DNA of 21,857 nt from a virus, in IMG/VR virus record IMGVR_UViG_3300022925_000205, positions 1-21,857 of that record; one strand, 5' to 3'. The notes beneath the pieces were generated by a model, which saw only the letters and a program-made list of their open reading frames with translations, searched no databases and had not been told where the DNA came from. Within the stretch, counting starts at the first letter, position 1; each line of letters begins with the position of its first letter. The position numbers and the translations under genes were made by a program. Below, one piece after another: positions 1 through 4,937 of this stretch.

Positions 1-1
1 G

Positions 2-154
2 CTAAGTTTAAGCCAAGAAGCATTAGCTCATAAGATTGGCTGCACTGTATCACTCATTCATAAATGGGAGGCGCATAAGCGTTTGCCTTCTGGATTTATG
101 CTTATGTGTTGGCTGGATGCATTAGAATATGACATCGAAGTCAAAAAAAGGTAG
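2..154 (+). CDS. Cro/CI (XRE)-type helix-turn-helix protein, C-terminal part
   Basis: The reading frame is open from the window edge to a TAG, giving the last 50 residues of a protein whose start lies outside. The visible part begins LSLSQEALAHKIG, continues with SLIHKWE and ends KRLPSGFMLMCWLDALEYD. This is the usual pattern of the HTH_3/XRE fold: helix 2 with S-Q-E-A-L-A, recognition helix with S-L-I-H-K-W-E, then a hydrophobic helix around L-D-A-L. Proteins of this family bind operator DNA as dimers, often as phage repressors or Cro. Here it is the first of a run of small plus-strand genes, so a regulator of this early module is likely (inference). The stop lies 26 bases inside the next reading frame. 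Confidence 0.8.
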   Translation, partial: LSLSQEALAHKIGCTVSLIHKWEAHKRLPSGFMLMCWLDALEYDIEVKKR

Positions 155-449
155 CTCAATTGATTGCATTGCATGTCAAACCACAACCACTTGGTTCGTT
201 GCAATACTTAAAAACAATAGCGCAGCTACTTACGAGAAGCATTGGTATGTCTGCCTTCATTGCTATGAGGAGGACAAATGGCAAACCGTAACAAGAACAA
301 GGGAACTTACCACGAAAAGTGGTTCGTCGACTGGCTTACGAAAGCGAAGATCAAAGCGAAAAGGCAACCCCTCTCAGGCAGCTTGGGAGGAGAGTATAGC
401 GGCGACATCAAGCTCGAACTCTTCGGACAAGAACTGGTGGGAGAAGTAA
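129..449 (+). CDS. Small zinc-ribbon-like protein with basic tail; extent uncertain
   Basis: The ATG at 129 overlaps the end of the HTH gene and opens a 106-codon frame. Two CxxC pairs, C13-I-A-C16 and C42-L-H-C45, are separated by 25 residues, the spacing of a zinc ribbon. After residue about 50 the frame runs inside the next gene (from 278) in another register, and that part is low-complexity and basic (RKRRSKRKG). The unique part, 155-277, would otherwise be an odd gap in a packed module, which favours a real gene. No clear Shine-Dalgarno is seen before 129. I do not recognise the family. The 172-base overlap is unusual, so the true C-terminus may be shorter, or a frameshift may be involved. 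Confidence 0.5.
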   Translation: MTSKSKKGSSIDCIACQTTTTWFVAILKNNSAATYEKHWYVCLHCYEEDKWQTVTRTRELTTKSGSSTGLRKRRSKRKGNPSQAAWEESIAATSSSNSSDKNWWEK

Positions 450-631
450 AGTACAGGGACAAGTCTAACTTCCCTAGCCCATTCACAGTATTAGATAGGC
501 GAGACATTGCCTTCTATAAAAGACGGACAGGAAGTCCGCAAACTCTGGTCATCATGAGCGGTGATCAATTCCTTAAACTTATGGAGAACGCAAATGGAAA
601 ATCAAAACAAAATGATAAAAGCTCACCTTGA
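278..631 (+). CDS. PD-(D/E)XK nuclease, Holliday-junction-resolvase-like
   Basis: A strong AGGAGG about 8 bases upstream fixes the ATG. The 117-aa protein has E13 in an N-terminal helix (YHEKWFVDWL), then a small G/S-rich loop (SGSLGGEYSGD), D43, and E56-V-K58 in a strand. Acidic residue, then D, then E-x-K is the catalytic layout of the PD-(D/E)XK fold, and length and spacing resemble Hjc-type Holliday junction resolvases. Such enzymes cut branched DNA in recombination and replication, using Mg2+. The neighbouring exonuclease and annealing genes fit a role in phage recombination or processing of branched DNA (inference). A different PD-(D/E)XK endonuclease remains possible. Its 3' end overlaps the next gene by 38 bases. 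Confidence 0.65.
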   Translation: MANRNKNKGTYHEKWFVDWLTKAKIKAKRQPLSGSLGGEYSGDIKLELFGQELVGEVKYRDKSNFPSPFTVLDRRDIAFYKRRTGSPQTLVIMSGDQFLKLMENANGKSKQNDKSSP

Positions 632-791
632 AAAAGGTAAGCGATTAACATCACTAGAAGCATTAGATTTATTTGGCTGCTTTAGATTATCAGCCAGAAT
701 ATCTGAGCTAAAAACTTCTGGCTTTCATATAGAAAAAACTATGATTGAACTTCCAAACGGTAAGAAAGTAGCGGAGTATTACAAGCCATGA
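594..791 (+). CDS. Small helix-turn-helix protein (HTH_39-like)
   Basis: I prefer the ATG at 594 over an in-frame GTG at 561 because GGAG lies 7 bases upstream and family members I know start with a similar short polar stretch. The 65-aa product has the run RLTSLEALDLFGCFRLSAR followed by ISELKTSGFHIE and a C-terminal hairpin (PNGKKVAEYY). This matches a small winged-HTH family common in phages and prophages. Members are assumed to bind DNA; no target is known to me. The gene overlaps the nuclease end and shares ATGA with the next gene, so it is probably translated as part of the same message. Confidence 0.65.
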   Translation: MENQNKMIKAHLEKGKRLTSLEALDLFGCFRLSARISELKTSGFHIEKTMIELPNGKKVAEYYKP

Positions 792-1045
792 ATAAACCTA
801 AGTCTGTTTATCAAGCTGTTCAAAGTAATGTTTGGGATGCACACATAAACAAAGCCACAAGCTCACCGCATTACGCTAGAGAATACAAGAAGTATAGTTA
901 TGTACTCGATGAGTATGAGATTATAGCCAAGCGTATTAAGAATGGTGAGCCTGTTGGTGAGCCATATTTCAAGGGCGAGCAGCGAAAAAAACTATTAGAA
1001 CTTACTGACATTACTGAAGCCGACCTCAAAAAATATCTTGAGTAA
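788..1045 (+). CDS. Hypothetical protein, 85 aa
   Basis: I do not recognise this protein. Its start overlaps the previous stop as ATGA, which supports translation and fixes the start. The product is soluble and charged, rich in Lys, Tyr and Glu, with likely helices around residues 38-52 (VLDEYEIIAKRIKNG) and at the C-terminus (LLELTDITEADLKKYLE). No Cys pairs, membrane segment or known catalytic motif is visible. It lies 47 bases before the exonuclease gene, in the recombination module. Confidence 0.6.
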   Translation: MNKPKSVYQAVQSNVWDAHINKATSSPHYAREYKKYSYVLDEYEIIAKRIKNGEPVGEPYFKGEQRKKLLELTDITEADLKKYLE

Positions 1046-1092
1046 GCTGCAAGTATGCAGTAGTCTAGCCCTCATAATAAAAGGAGAACTCA

Positions 1093-1857
1093 ATGGAGCG
1101 TAAAGGTTTCATAGGCGGCAGCGACTGCGTAAAAATTATGAATGGCGACTGGCTTGAGCTATGGCAGATCAAGACTGGTCGCATAGAGCCAGACGACTTG
1201 TCTCGCAATATTGCAGTACAACTCGGTAGCTGGACTGAAGACTTCAATCTTGAATGGTTCGAGCATGAGCATGACTGCATACTGTCTGATCAGCAACGTG
1301 AGTATGAGTTAGAGATTGGCATAGTGCCAGCCAAGGGTCTGATTGATGCTAAGTGGGGCAGCTTTATAGTAGAAGCCAAGCACACCAATCCATACAAATC
1401 TATGGATGATGTCATTGAATATTACATGCCGCAAATACAACTGTACTGCTATCTTGCTAAAGCAGACGGTGCTTATTTCTCAGTAATTTTTGGCAACAGC
1501 AAATGGGAGTCAGCGCATGTCTCGTACAACCACAAGTATTTCGATTCTATGTGGGCAGTGGTGTCAGACTTCTGGGGTTACGTTGTACGCGACGAAGAAC
1601 CAATTGGTATTCAAACGCCAGACATCTCCATTGACAAGGTTGAGGTGGACAACATGGTCAAGCGAGACGCCAGCCGCGACAACCAATTCATTGACGCAGC
1701 AATTACCTACATCAACGGTTACGAACATAACCGCGTGTTCGAGAACGCAAAGAAAAATCTTAGAAGCATGGTCGCCAGCAACGAACGAGAAGTTTACTGC
1801 GATCAACTCACAATTAAACGAGACAAGCGGGGATCATTAAGGATTACAAAACGATGA
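1093..1857 (+). CDS. YqaJ/lambda-exonuclease-like alkaline exonuclease
   Basis: The 254-aa protein begins with F-I-G-G-S-D (residues 6-11), the usual N-terminal signature of YqaJ-type viral recombinases. It then has G-S-W-T-E49, and the catalytic set D85 (GLIDA) and E94-A-K96 (VEAKHT), followed by YYMPQIQLYCYL, the conserved tyrosine/glutamine helix. These match a PD-(D/E)XK 5'-3' double-strand exonuclease like lambda Exo. It should resect DNA ends to leave 3' single strands for the annealing protein encoded two genes downstream. AAGGAG sits at the right distance before the ATG. The stop overlaps the GIY-YIG gene by 4 bases (ATGA). The family call is firm; the partner relation is inferred from context. 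Confidence 0.82.
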   Translation: MERKGFIGGSDCVKIMNGDWLELWQIKTGRIEPDDLSRNIAVQLGSWTEDFNLEWFEHEHDCILSDQQREYELEIGIVPAKGLIDAKWGSFIVEAKHTNPYKSMDDVIEYYMPQIQLYCYLAKADGAYFSVIFGNSKWESAHVSYNHKYFDSMWAVVSDFWGYVVRDEEPIGIQTPDISIDKVEVDNMVKRDASRDNQFIDAAITYINGYEHNRVFENAKKNLRSMVASNEREVYCDQLTIKRDKRGSLRITKR

Positions 1858-2231
1858 TTGGGGTCTATGCATTTGTACCAAGAGGTAAATTAAATCCAAT
1901 GTATATTGGGCATTCTAAAAATGTTCAGAAAAGAATAGGTGAACATTTTAGAAACGATAGACCATTTACTACATTATCATGGATTTTGTATCAGCAATTT
2001 CAAAATAAAGAGGAGGCATATCTAAATGAGCAATTTCTAATTCACAAGCACAAGCCTTGGTATAACAAAACAATAAGAAAAGATCGAATTATCCCAACGC
2101 CTTGGGAATGCGAAAGCATTGATGATGTATTAACGGGGTATGAAAATCCACCTTGGCGAACACAAAGCCTAGCGATGTCAGCTTACTATAGACACCAAAA
2201 AGAACTGTTTAAAAAGGAGAACCAAAAATGA
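1854..2231 (+). CDS. GIY-YIG nuclease domain protein
   Basis: The 125-aa protein shows the GIY-YIG core in order: G3-V-Y5, M16-Y-I-G19, the catalytic Arg in Q-K-R27-I, Glu59 (LNEQFLI) and Asn71 (KPWYN). All core residues expected for metal-dependent DNA cleavage are present. No extra DNA-binding domain of the homing type (zinc finger, NUMOD) is seen; the C-terminal 50 residues contain a Trp-rich stretch of unknown role. It overlaps both neighbours by ATGA, so it is embedded in the recombination operon between exonuclease and annealing protein. It may be a repair or branch-cutting nuclease, or a free-standing endonuclease that inserted there and became fixed; the sequence does not decide. Confidence 0.8.
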   Translation: MIGVYAFVPRGKLNPMYIGHSKNVQKRIGEHFRNDRPFTTLSWILYQQFQNKEEAYLNEQFLIHKHKPWYNKTIRKDRIIPTPWECESIDDVLTGYENPPWRTQSLAMSAYYRHQKELFKKENQK

Positions 2232-2677
2232 CTAATAACCTAGACATCTGGGACAAGCTGGCCTCTTCAGACCCCAAATATCTGAAGAAGGTCAGCTTCG
2301 GCAGCCGATCATTCACCGCCATTGACCCACAATACCAAGTCAAAAAGATGACTGAGCAGTTTGGGCCAGTCGGTGAAGGCTGGGGTTGGCACAACACAAC
2401 AGAGATTGTGCCTGTAAGCAACGGAGACAGCGCTGTGTTAGCGCATGTTACTGTTTGGCATGGTACACCAGCAAATTCATTTGGCCCCTTCACAGGGTGC
2501 CGTAAGTTCTTTGATGCAGCTAAAGGTCGTATGGCTGAAGATGCACCGAAGATGGCTATCACTGATGGCCTAACCAAAGCACTGTCGCACATTGGCTGTG
2601 ATGCTGACATCTTCTTAGGTAAGATGGATGGCAACAAGTATGATCAAGATAGTGGAAACAAGAGCAGTGGCTGGTAG
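2228..2677 (+). CDS. Single-strand annealing protein, Rad52/ERF-like
   Basis: The 149-aa product starts NLDIWDKLASSDPKYLKKV and contains FTAIDPQYQVKKMTEQFGPVGEGWGW, the typical entry of small phage annealing proteins (position and R/K-T-E-x-F-G-P-x-G-x-G-W). It later has AKGRMAEDAPKMAITDGLTKALSHIG, matching the Ala/Thr-rich helix A-x-T-D-A-x-x-K-A of Rad52/ERF-type domains. Such proteins form rings on single strands and anneal complementary DNA. It should act with the YqaJ-like exonuclease encoded upstream. The start overlaps the GIY-YIG stop (ATGA). It is shorter than full ERF proteins and has a short polar tail (DQDSGNKSSGW). Assignment to Rad52 rather than ERF is open. Confidence 0.7.
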   Translation: MTNNLDIWDKLASSDPKYLKKVSFGSRSFTAIDPQYQVKKMTEQFGPVGEGWGWHNTTEIVPVSNGDSAVLAHVTVWHGTPANSFGPFTGCRKFFDAAKGRMAEDAPKMAITDGLTKALSHIGCDADIFLGKMDGNKYDQDSGNKSSGW

Positions 2678-2701
2678 CCACACAACACAGGAGCCAGAAG
2701 C

Positions 2702-3061
2702 ATGGCAGAATATGACGACACAAACAGAGGCGCAGCCTTTACACCATTCCCAACGCAGCAAATGATCTTGCAAGGCAAGGTCAACGTCGAGGGCGTAGAT
2801 TCAAAAGTAGTTCTTGTCAAAGACCAGACCAAAGACGGTCGCGGTATTGTTGAGGTCTATCAGAAAATGGCTGTAATGTTTGATAACGATAAGAAGGGCA
2901 ATGATGCAGCACCCGATTACTCTGGCCCAGTTGGTGAAGACAAGCGGATTGCTGGGTGGAGACGCATGAAAGATGGTAAACCTTATATGTCTTTTCAAAT
3001 AAGCAACAAACAACAAGGTCAACAATCTTCGTCCTTGCCAGAAGATAGCATTCCGTTCTAA
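2702..3061 (+). CDS. SSB-like protein: DUF736-like region with acidic D/E..IPF tail
   Basis: GGAG lies 9-10 bases before the ATG. The 119-aa protein ends SSSLPEDSIPF after a flexible Q/S-rich linker (NKQQGQQSSS). This closely copies the C-terminal tip of bacterial SSB (D-D-D-I-P-F), which docks repair and replication proteins. The body is not an obvious OB-fold by motif. The part from APDYSGP to IAGWRRMKDGKPYMSFQIS resembles DUF736 (P-D-Y ... G-x-x-W ... G-x-x-Y-x-S). Position right after exonuclease and annealing protein suggests single-strand DNA binding in recombination (inference). A strong terminator follows about 45 bases after the stop. Confidence 0.6.
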   Translation: MAEYDDTNRGAAFTPFPTQQMILQGKVNVEGVDSKVVLVKDQTKDGRGIVEVYQKMAVMFDNDKKGNDAAPDYSGPVGEDKRIAGWRRMKDGKPYMSFQISNKQQGQQSSSLPEDSIPF

Positions 3062-3106
3062 GCTAGGCTTAGTTCTCCGAGGAGCGTCCTGCCCTCCCTC
3101 ACAACT

Positions 3107-3152
3107 GCCCCGCTTAATTAGGTTTCGCACTGTTTAAGTGGGGCTTTTTTTT
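3107..3152 (+). terminator. Intrinsic terminator after the recombination genes
   Basis: GCCCCGCTTA (3107-3116) pairs with TAAGTGGGGC (3135-3144), with one G-T wobble, and is followed directly by eight T. Loop of 18 bases. This is a textbook rho-independent terminator. Three more plus-strand genes follow within 17 bases and I see no promoter between, so they need read-through or antitermination. Confidence 0.85.
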
Positions 3153-3168
3153 ACCCAAAGGAAACAGC

Positions 3169-3360
3169 ATGGAAACATGGGAAGAAATGACTGAACGTCA
3201 CAAGAAAGAAAAACTAGAGCTAGTAAAAGCACTGGCACAATCTCGCTGCACTCAAACCCAAGCAGCAAAAATCCTTGACGTAAAGCTATCTGGTCTGAAT
3301 AATTTCATTCACCGCAACAACATATACTGGCCCGTCATAGAGCAAGGGAGAAGACAATGA
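3169..3360 (+). CDS. Small Fis-type helix-turn-helix protein
   Basis: AAAGGA precedes the ATG. The 63-aa protein has a charged N-terminal helix (TERHKKEKLELVKALAQ) and then the run CTQTQAAKILDVKLSGLNNFI. This matches the HTH of the Fis/NtrC family, where A-A-x-x-L-G-V-x-x-x-x-L is the turn and recognition helix. It likely binds DNA; the target is unknown. The stop overlaps the next start as ATGA. It lies directly behind the intrinsic terminator, so its expression depends on read-through. Confidence 0.6.
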   Translation: METWEEMTERHKKEKLELVKALAQSRCTQTQAAKILDVKLSGLNNFIHRNNIYWPVIEQGRRQ

Positions 3361-3536
3361 AAATACATCGCGCACATGAAGTAGAGTTAGACTTCCTCAA
3401 GCGCAGAGTTGATACACTAATCAATGAAGAAAACAAAACTGACCCACATCCAAATGTAAAACAAGATTTGTGGGCAGCGCGTTCTGAACTAAACCAATTC
3501 GTAAACAAACTAAGAAGTGAGGGCTATCACATATGA
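3357..3536 (+). CDS. Hypothetical protein, 59 aa
   Basis: The ATG overlaps the previous stop (ATGA), and the TGA overlaps the next start (ATGA). GGGAGAAG lies before the ATG inside the upstream gene. The frame reads MKIHRAHEVELDFLKRR, then VDTLINEENKTDPHPNVK and QDLWAARSELNQFVNKLR, ending SEGYHI. It is a charged, mostly helical small protein with no known motif. The double 4-base overlap is the main reason to accept it. Family not recognised. Confidence 0.6.
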   Translation: MKIHRAHEVELDFLKRRVDTLINEENKTDPHPNVKQDLWAARSELNQFVNKLRSEGYHI

Positions 3537-3823
3537 CCGAAGAACAATTGCGAGAAGCAATGCTTGCTGATGCCAAGGAAGTCAGAAAAAGAGCAAAGGA
3601 TCGTGACGGAACAAACATCTATCTAAAGCAAAACTTAGCTAGTAACTACCACATGGGTGGCAGAGACGCCAAGCCAGAAACAAAAGAAATAATTGCTTTA
3701 GCTCAGAAAGGTATAGACCGTGAGTCTATATGCAAACGCATGAACTTCAAAGGATATACTCGCAGACAAACCTTAGAAGTCTTGAATCGTCACTCAGAAA
3801 AGATTCCAAACTTAAAACATTAA
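3533..3823 (+). CDS. Hypothetical protein, possible HTH C-terminus, 96 aa
   Basis: The start is fixed by the ATGA overlap with the previous gene. The N-terminal half is strongly charged and helical (EEQLREAMLADAKEVRKRAKDR). The C-terminal half, ETKEIIALAQKGIDRESI followed by CKRMNFKGYTRRQTLEVL, looks like a helix-turn-helix of the kind used by small phage regulators, but I cannot name the family. Its last four codons and stop (NLKH) lie in the stretch that also resembles the endolysin 3' end on the other strand. The C-terminus may therefore have been set by a recombination event (inference). Confidence 0.6.
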   Translation: MTEEQLREAMLADAKEVRKRAKDRDGTNIYLKQNLASNYHMGGRDAKPETKEIIALAQKGIDRESICKRMNFKGYTRRQTLEVLNRHSEKIPNLKH

Positions 3824-3886
3824 CTTAAAGTAAAGGCCATCAATGAATGGCCTTTTTCCTTGGCTTCCTCTTAAATTCACAATCGC
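3812..3886 (-). pseudogene. Decayed remnant of a second endolysin 3' end
   Basis: Read on the minus strand, this stretch encodes 24 residues and a stop. Its last 16 are QGKRPFIDGLYFKLMF, against QGRRPFIDGPHFELML at the end of the intact endolysin (3935-4393). Upstream, AIVNLRGS aligns with AYIDLRRG. By my count 14 of 24 residues are identical and both stops fall at the same place. A minus-strand TAG at 3887-3889 closes the frame upstream and no homology is visible beyond. The zinc ligand His147 is Tyr here and Glu149 is Lys, so it cannot work as an enzyme. It overlaps the 3' end of the plus-strand 96-aa gene and contains that module's terminator. Confidence 0.65.
3832..3857 (+). terminator. 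Intrinsic terminator at end of plus-strand module
   Basis: AAAGGCCAT (3832-3840) pairs with ATGGCCTTT (3847-3855) around a CAATGA loop, ending in TTTTT (3853-3857). It starts 8 bases after the 96-aa gene. The hairpin sequence is also found, nearly unchanged, inside the endolysin gene at 3955-3978. Confidence 0.75.
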
Positions 3887-3888
3887 CT

Positions 3889-3933
3889 AAAAAAAGACAA
3901 ATTAATCATTTTGTTAACGTCAACAAAATGATT
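3889..3933 (-). terminator. Likely terminator of the minus-strand late module
   Basis: AATCATTTTGTT (3904-3915) pairs perfectly over 12 bp with AACAAAATGATT (3922-3933), loop 6 bases. It starts 2 bases after the endolysin stop. On the minus strand it is followed by eight bases and then a run of seven T (A-run at 3889-3895). The stem is AT-rich and the T-run is displaced, so efficiency is uncertain. Confidence 0.55.
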
Positions 3934-3934
3934 G

Positions 3935-4393
3935 CTAAAGCATTAGCTCAAAGTGAGGGCCATCAATGAATGGCCTTCTACCCTGACCTCTACGCAAATC
4001 AATATAAGCATTCATCGCTTCTTCAGCAGTTCCGTCCCAATCAGCAATGCTATCAATATGCCAAGCAGCACCCCAACGGATACGACAACCAACAATACCG
4101 GCTGCTTCTCCCATTGCATCAGCCAAGTCATCATATAAATTTAACTCCCAAGATCCACGCCCATTAATATAAGCCATTAAATCAACAGCCAAACCATCTA
4201 AATGTTTTGACTTCATAGTTTGACTAGCGCCTTTAGCTACTAATTCTTTCTGTTGCTCTATAGTTCTCATGCCTTGAATAACACCAAAGTCAGTCTTGGT
4301 TAAAGTAATAGCCATCTTAACTACAGAAACCAAACGCTCATCAACGCCTTCTAACCTATCAAGGCTGCGTCTACTTAATTTAAACTCACTCAT
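3935..4393 (-). CDS. Endolysin: M15-type (VanY/L,D-endopeptidase-like) peptidoglycan peptidase
   Basis: I use the start at 4393 because it forms an ATGA overlap with the upstream holin-like gene; a longer frame to 4456 would run well into that gene. The 152-aa protein has the zinc-binding set of M15 peptidases: S62-K-H64-L-D-G-L-A-V-D71-L (S-x-H-x-x-G-x-A-x-D-L) and, near the end, G-P-H147-F-E-L. I-R-W-G-A-A-W lies between them, as in M15_4-type endolysins. These enzymes cut peptide cross-links in peptidoglycan for cell lysis. No signal peptide or cell-wall-binding domain is seen, so a holin is probably needed. It ends the late module. Its 3' end is repeated in degraded form at 3812-3886. Confidence 0.85.
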   Translation of the reverse strand: MSEFKLSRRSLDRLEGVDERLVSVVKMAITLTKTDFGVIQGMRTIEQQKELVAKGASQTMKSKHLDGLAVDLMAYINGRGSWELNLYDDLADAMGEAAGIVGCRIRWGAAWHIDSIADWDGTAEEAMNAYIDLRRGQGRRPFIDGPHFELML

Positions 4394-4734
4394 TTTTTTA
4401 ATCCCTTCATTGTGCGGATACCAAAGCTTGCAGCAATAGAGGCATACATTCCCCACTGCACCCAGAGCGGTGTGGTTTCTAAGTTAGCAAATCCAATAGC
4501 CATTACATCCTGCATAGAAGGAATAAAATTCATGCAAAGAATAGCTACAAAAACTATAGTCCATAGCTCATCCTTCCAAGAATCTTTCGATGCTTCTATT
4601 GCTGACTGCTCCCAGTCCATTTCACCAGTAGCTTGCTTGAGCTTAATCTCCGCATTAGCCTTCTGGATTGCAGCCTTACCGTCTAAATAACTGGTGGCTA
4701 AACCACCAACTGCACCTATAATCTGACCAATCAT
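4390..4734 (-). CDS. Holin-like membrane protein (three-helix, GTA-holin-like)
   Basis: The 114-aa product has a short hydrophobic N-terminus (MIGQIIGAVGGLATSYL), a charged middle helix rich in Lys, Glu and Ala (residues 19-50), then two likely membrane segments at about 58-73 (LWTIVFVAILCMNFIP) and 91-106 (WVQWGMYASIAASFGI). It ends in a basic tail (RTMKGLKK). The K-D-E-L-W then TM layout after a charged helix recalls the three-segment holins of gene-transfer agents and many alphaproteobacterial phages. A position directly before the endolysin, with ATGA overlap on both sides, supports a lysis role. The family link is from memory of the pattern. Confidence 0.6.
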   Translation of the reverse strand: MIGQIIGAVGGLATSYLDGKAAIQKANAEIKLKQATGEMDWEQSAIEASKDSWKDELWTIVFVAILCMNFIPSMQDVMAIGFANLETTPLWVQWGMYASIAASFGIRTMKGLKK

Positions 4735-4937
4735 TTCTCATGTCCTATCCATACTGCGAAAGCACCTGTCATAGCGCCTGTAACCGTCGCTGTAAGCGCG
4801 GTAGCTTGCGTGCTAACCTCACCTTGCGGAAGAGACATAAACCATTCTATGACGCGAATATACATAACAGTCATTACCAGCATCATAATCCTTGGCATAA
4901 TCTTCCAAGCCAATATCTTTTCCATAGCTATAGTCAT
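4731..4937 (-). CDS. Small two-TM membrane protein of the lysis cluster
   Basis: The 68-aa protein has two likely membrane segments, about residues 14-34 (MPRIMMLVMTVMYIRVIEWF) and 46-64 (TALTATVTGAMTGAFAVWIG), joined by a short polar loop and ending in HEK. A good AAGGAG precedes the ATG at 4937, and the start also overlaps the upstream stop (TAATG). It shares ATGA with the holin-like gene. Size and topology suit a holin or antiholin, so either this or its neighbour may form the lysis hole. I do not know a characterised relative. Confidence 0.6.
   Translation of the reverse strand: MTIAMEKILAWKIMPRIMMLVMTVMYIRVIEWFMSLPQGEVSTQATALTATVTGAMTGAFAVWIGHEK

Larger units (their letters stand above)
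3813..3982 (+). repeat. Imperfect direct repeat pair, about 47 bases, 123 bases apart
   Basis: 3813-3859 aligns with 3936-3982 without gaps, 40 of 47 bases the same by eye. The identical core is GGCCATCAATGAATGGCC (3835-3852 and 3958-3975). The seven differences are nearly all transitions. The outer stem pair changes from A-T (3832/3855) to G-C (3955/3978), so the hairpin is kept in both copies. Confidence 0.75.

Noticed and set aside
1047-1060. Small palindrome CTGCA-AGTA-TGCAG before the exonuclease gene
   Set aside because: Only 5 bp of stem, no T-run, no clear role; likely chance.
1490-1840. 116-codon plus-strand frame inside the exonuclease gene
   Set aside because: Same-strand alternative frame fully inside a gene with all catalytic motifs; Thr/Ser-rich and without a start signal.
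2209-2637. 142-codon minus-strand frame opposite the annealing protein gene
   Set aside because: It lies fully antisense to a well-supported gene, has no ribosome-binding site or recognisable motif, and its Ser/Pro/Cys-rich text is typical of a shadow frame.
19-3952. Shared 13-base word AAGCATTAGCTCA near 18-30 and 3939-3951
   Set aside because: A few exact 13-base repeats are expected by chance in a 22-kb window, and the two contexts are unrelated coding sequence.
4394-4456. Longer N-terminus of the endolysin (start at 4456)
   Set aside because: It would overlap the holin-like gene by over 60 bases and adds a Cys-rich stretch not typical of M15 endolysins; the ATGA start at 4393 is better.
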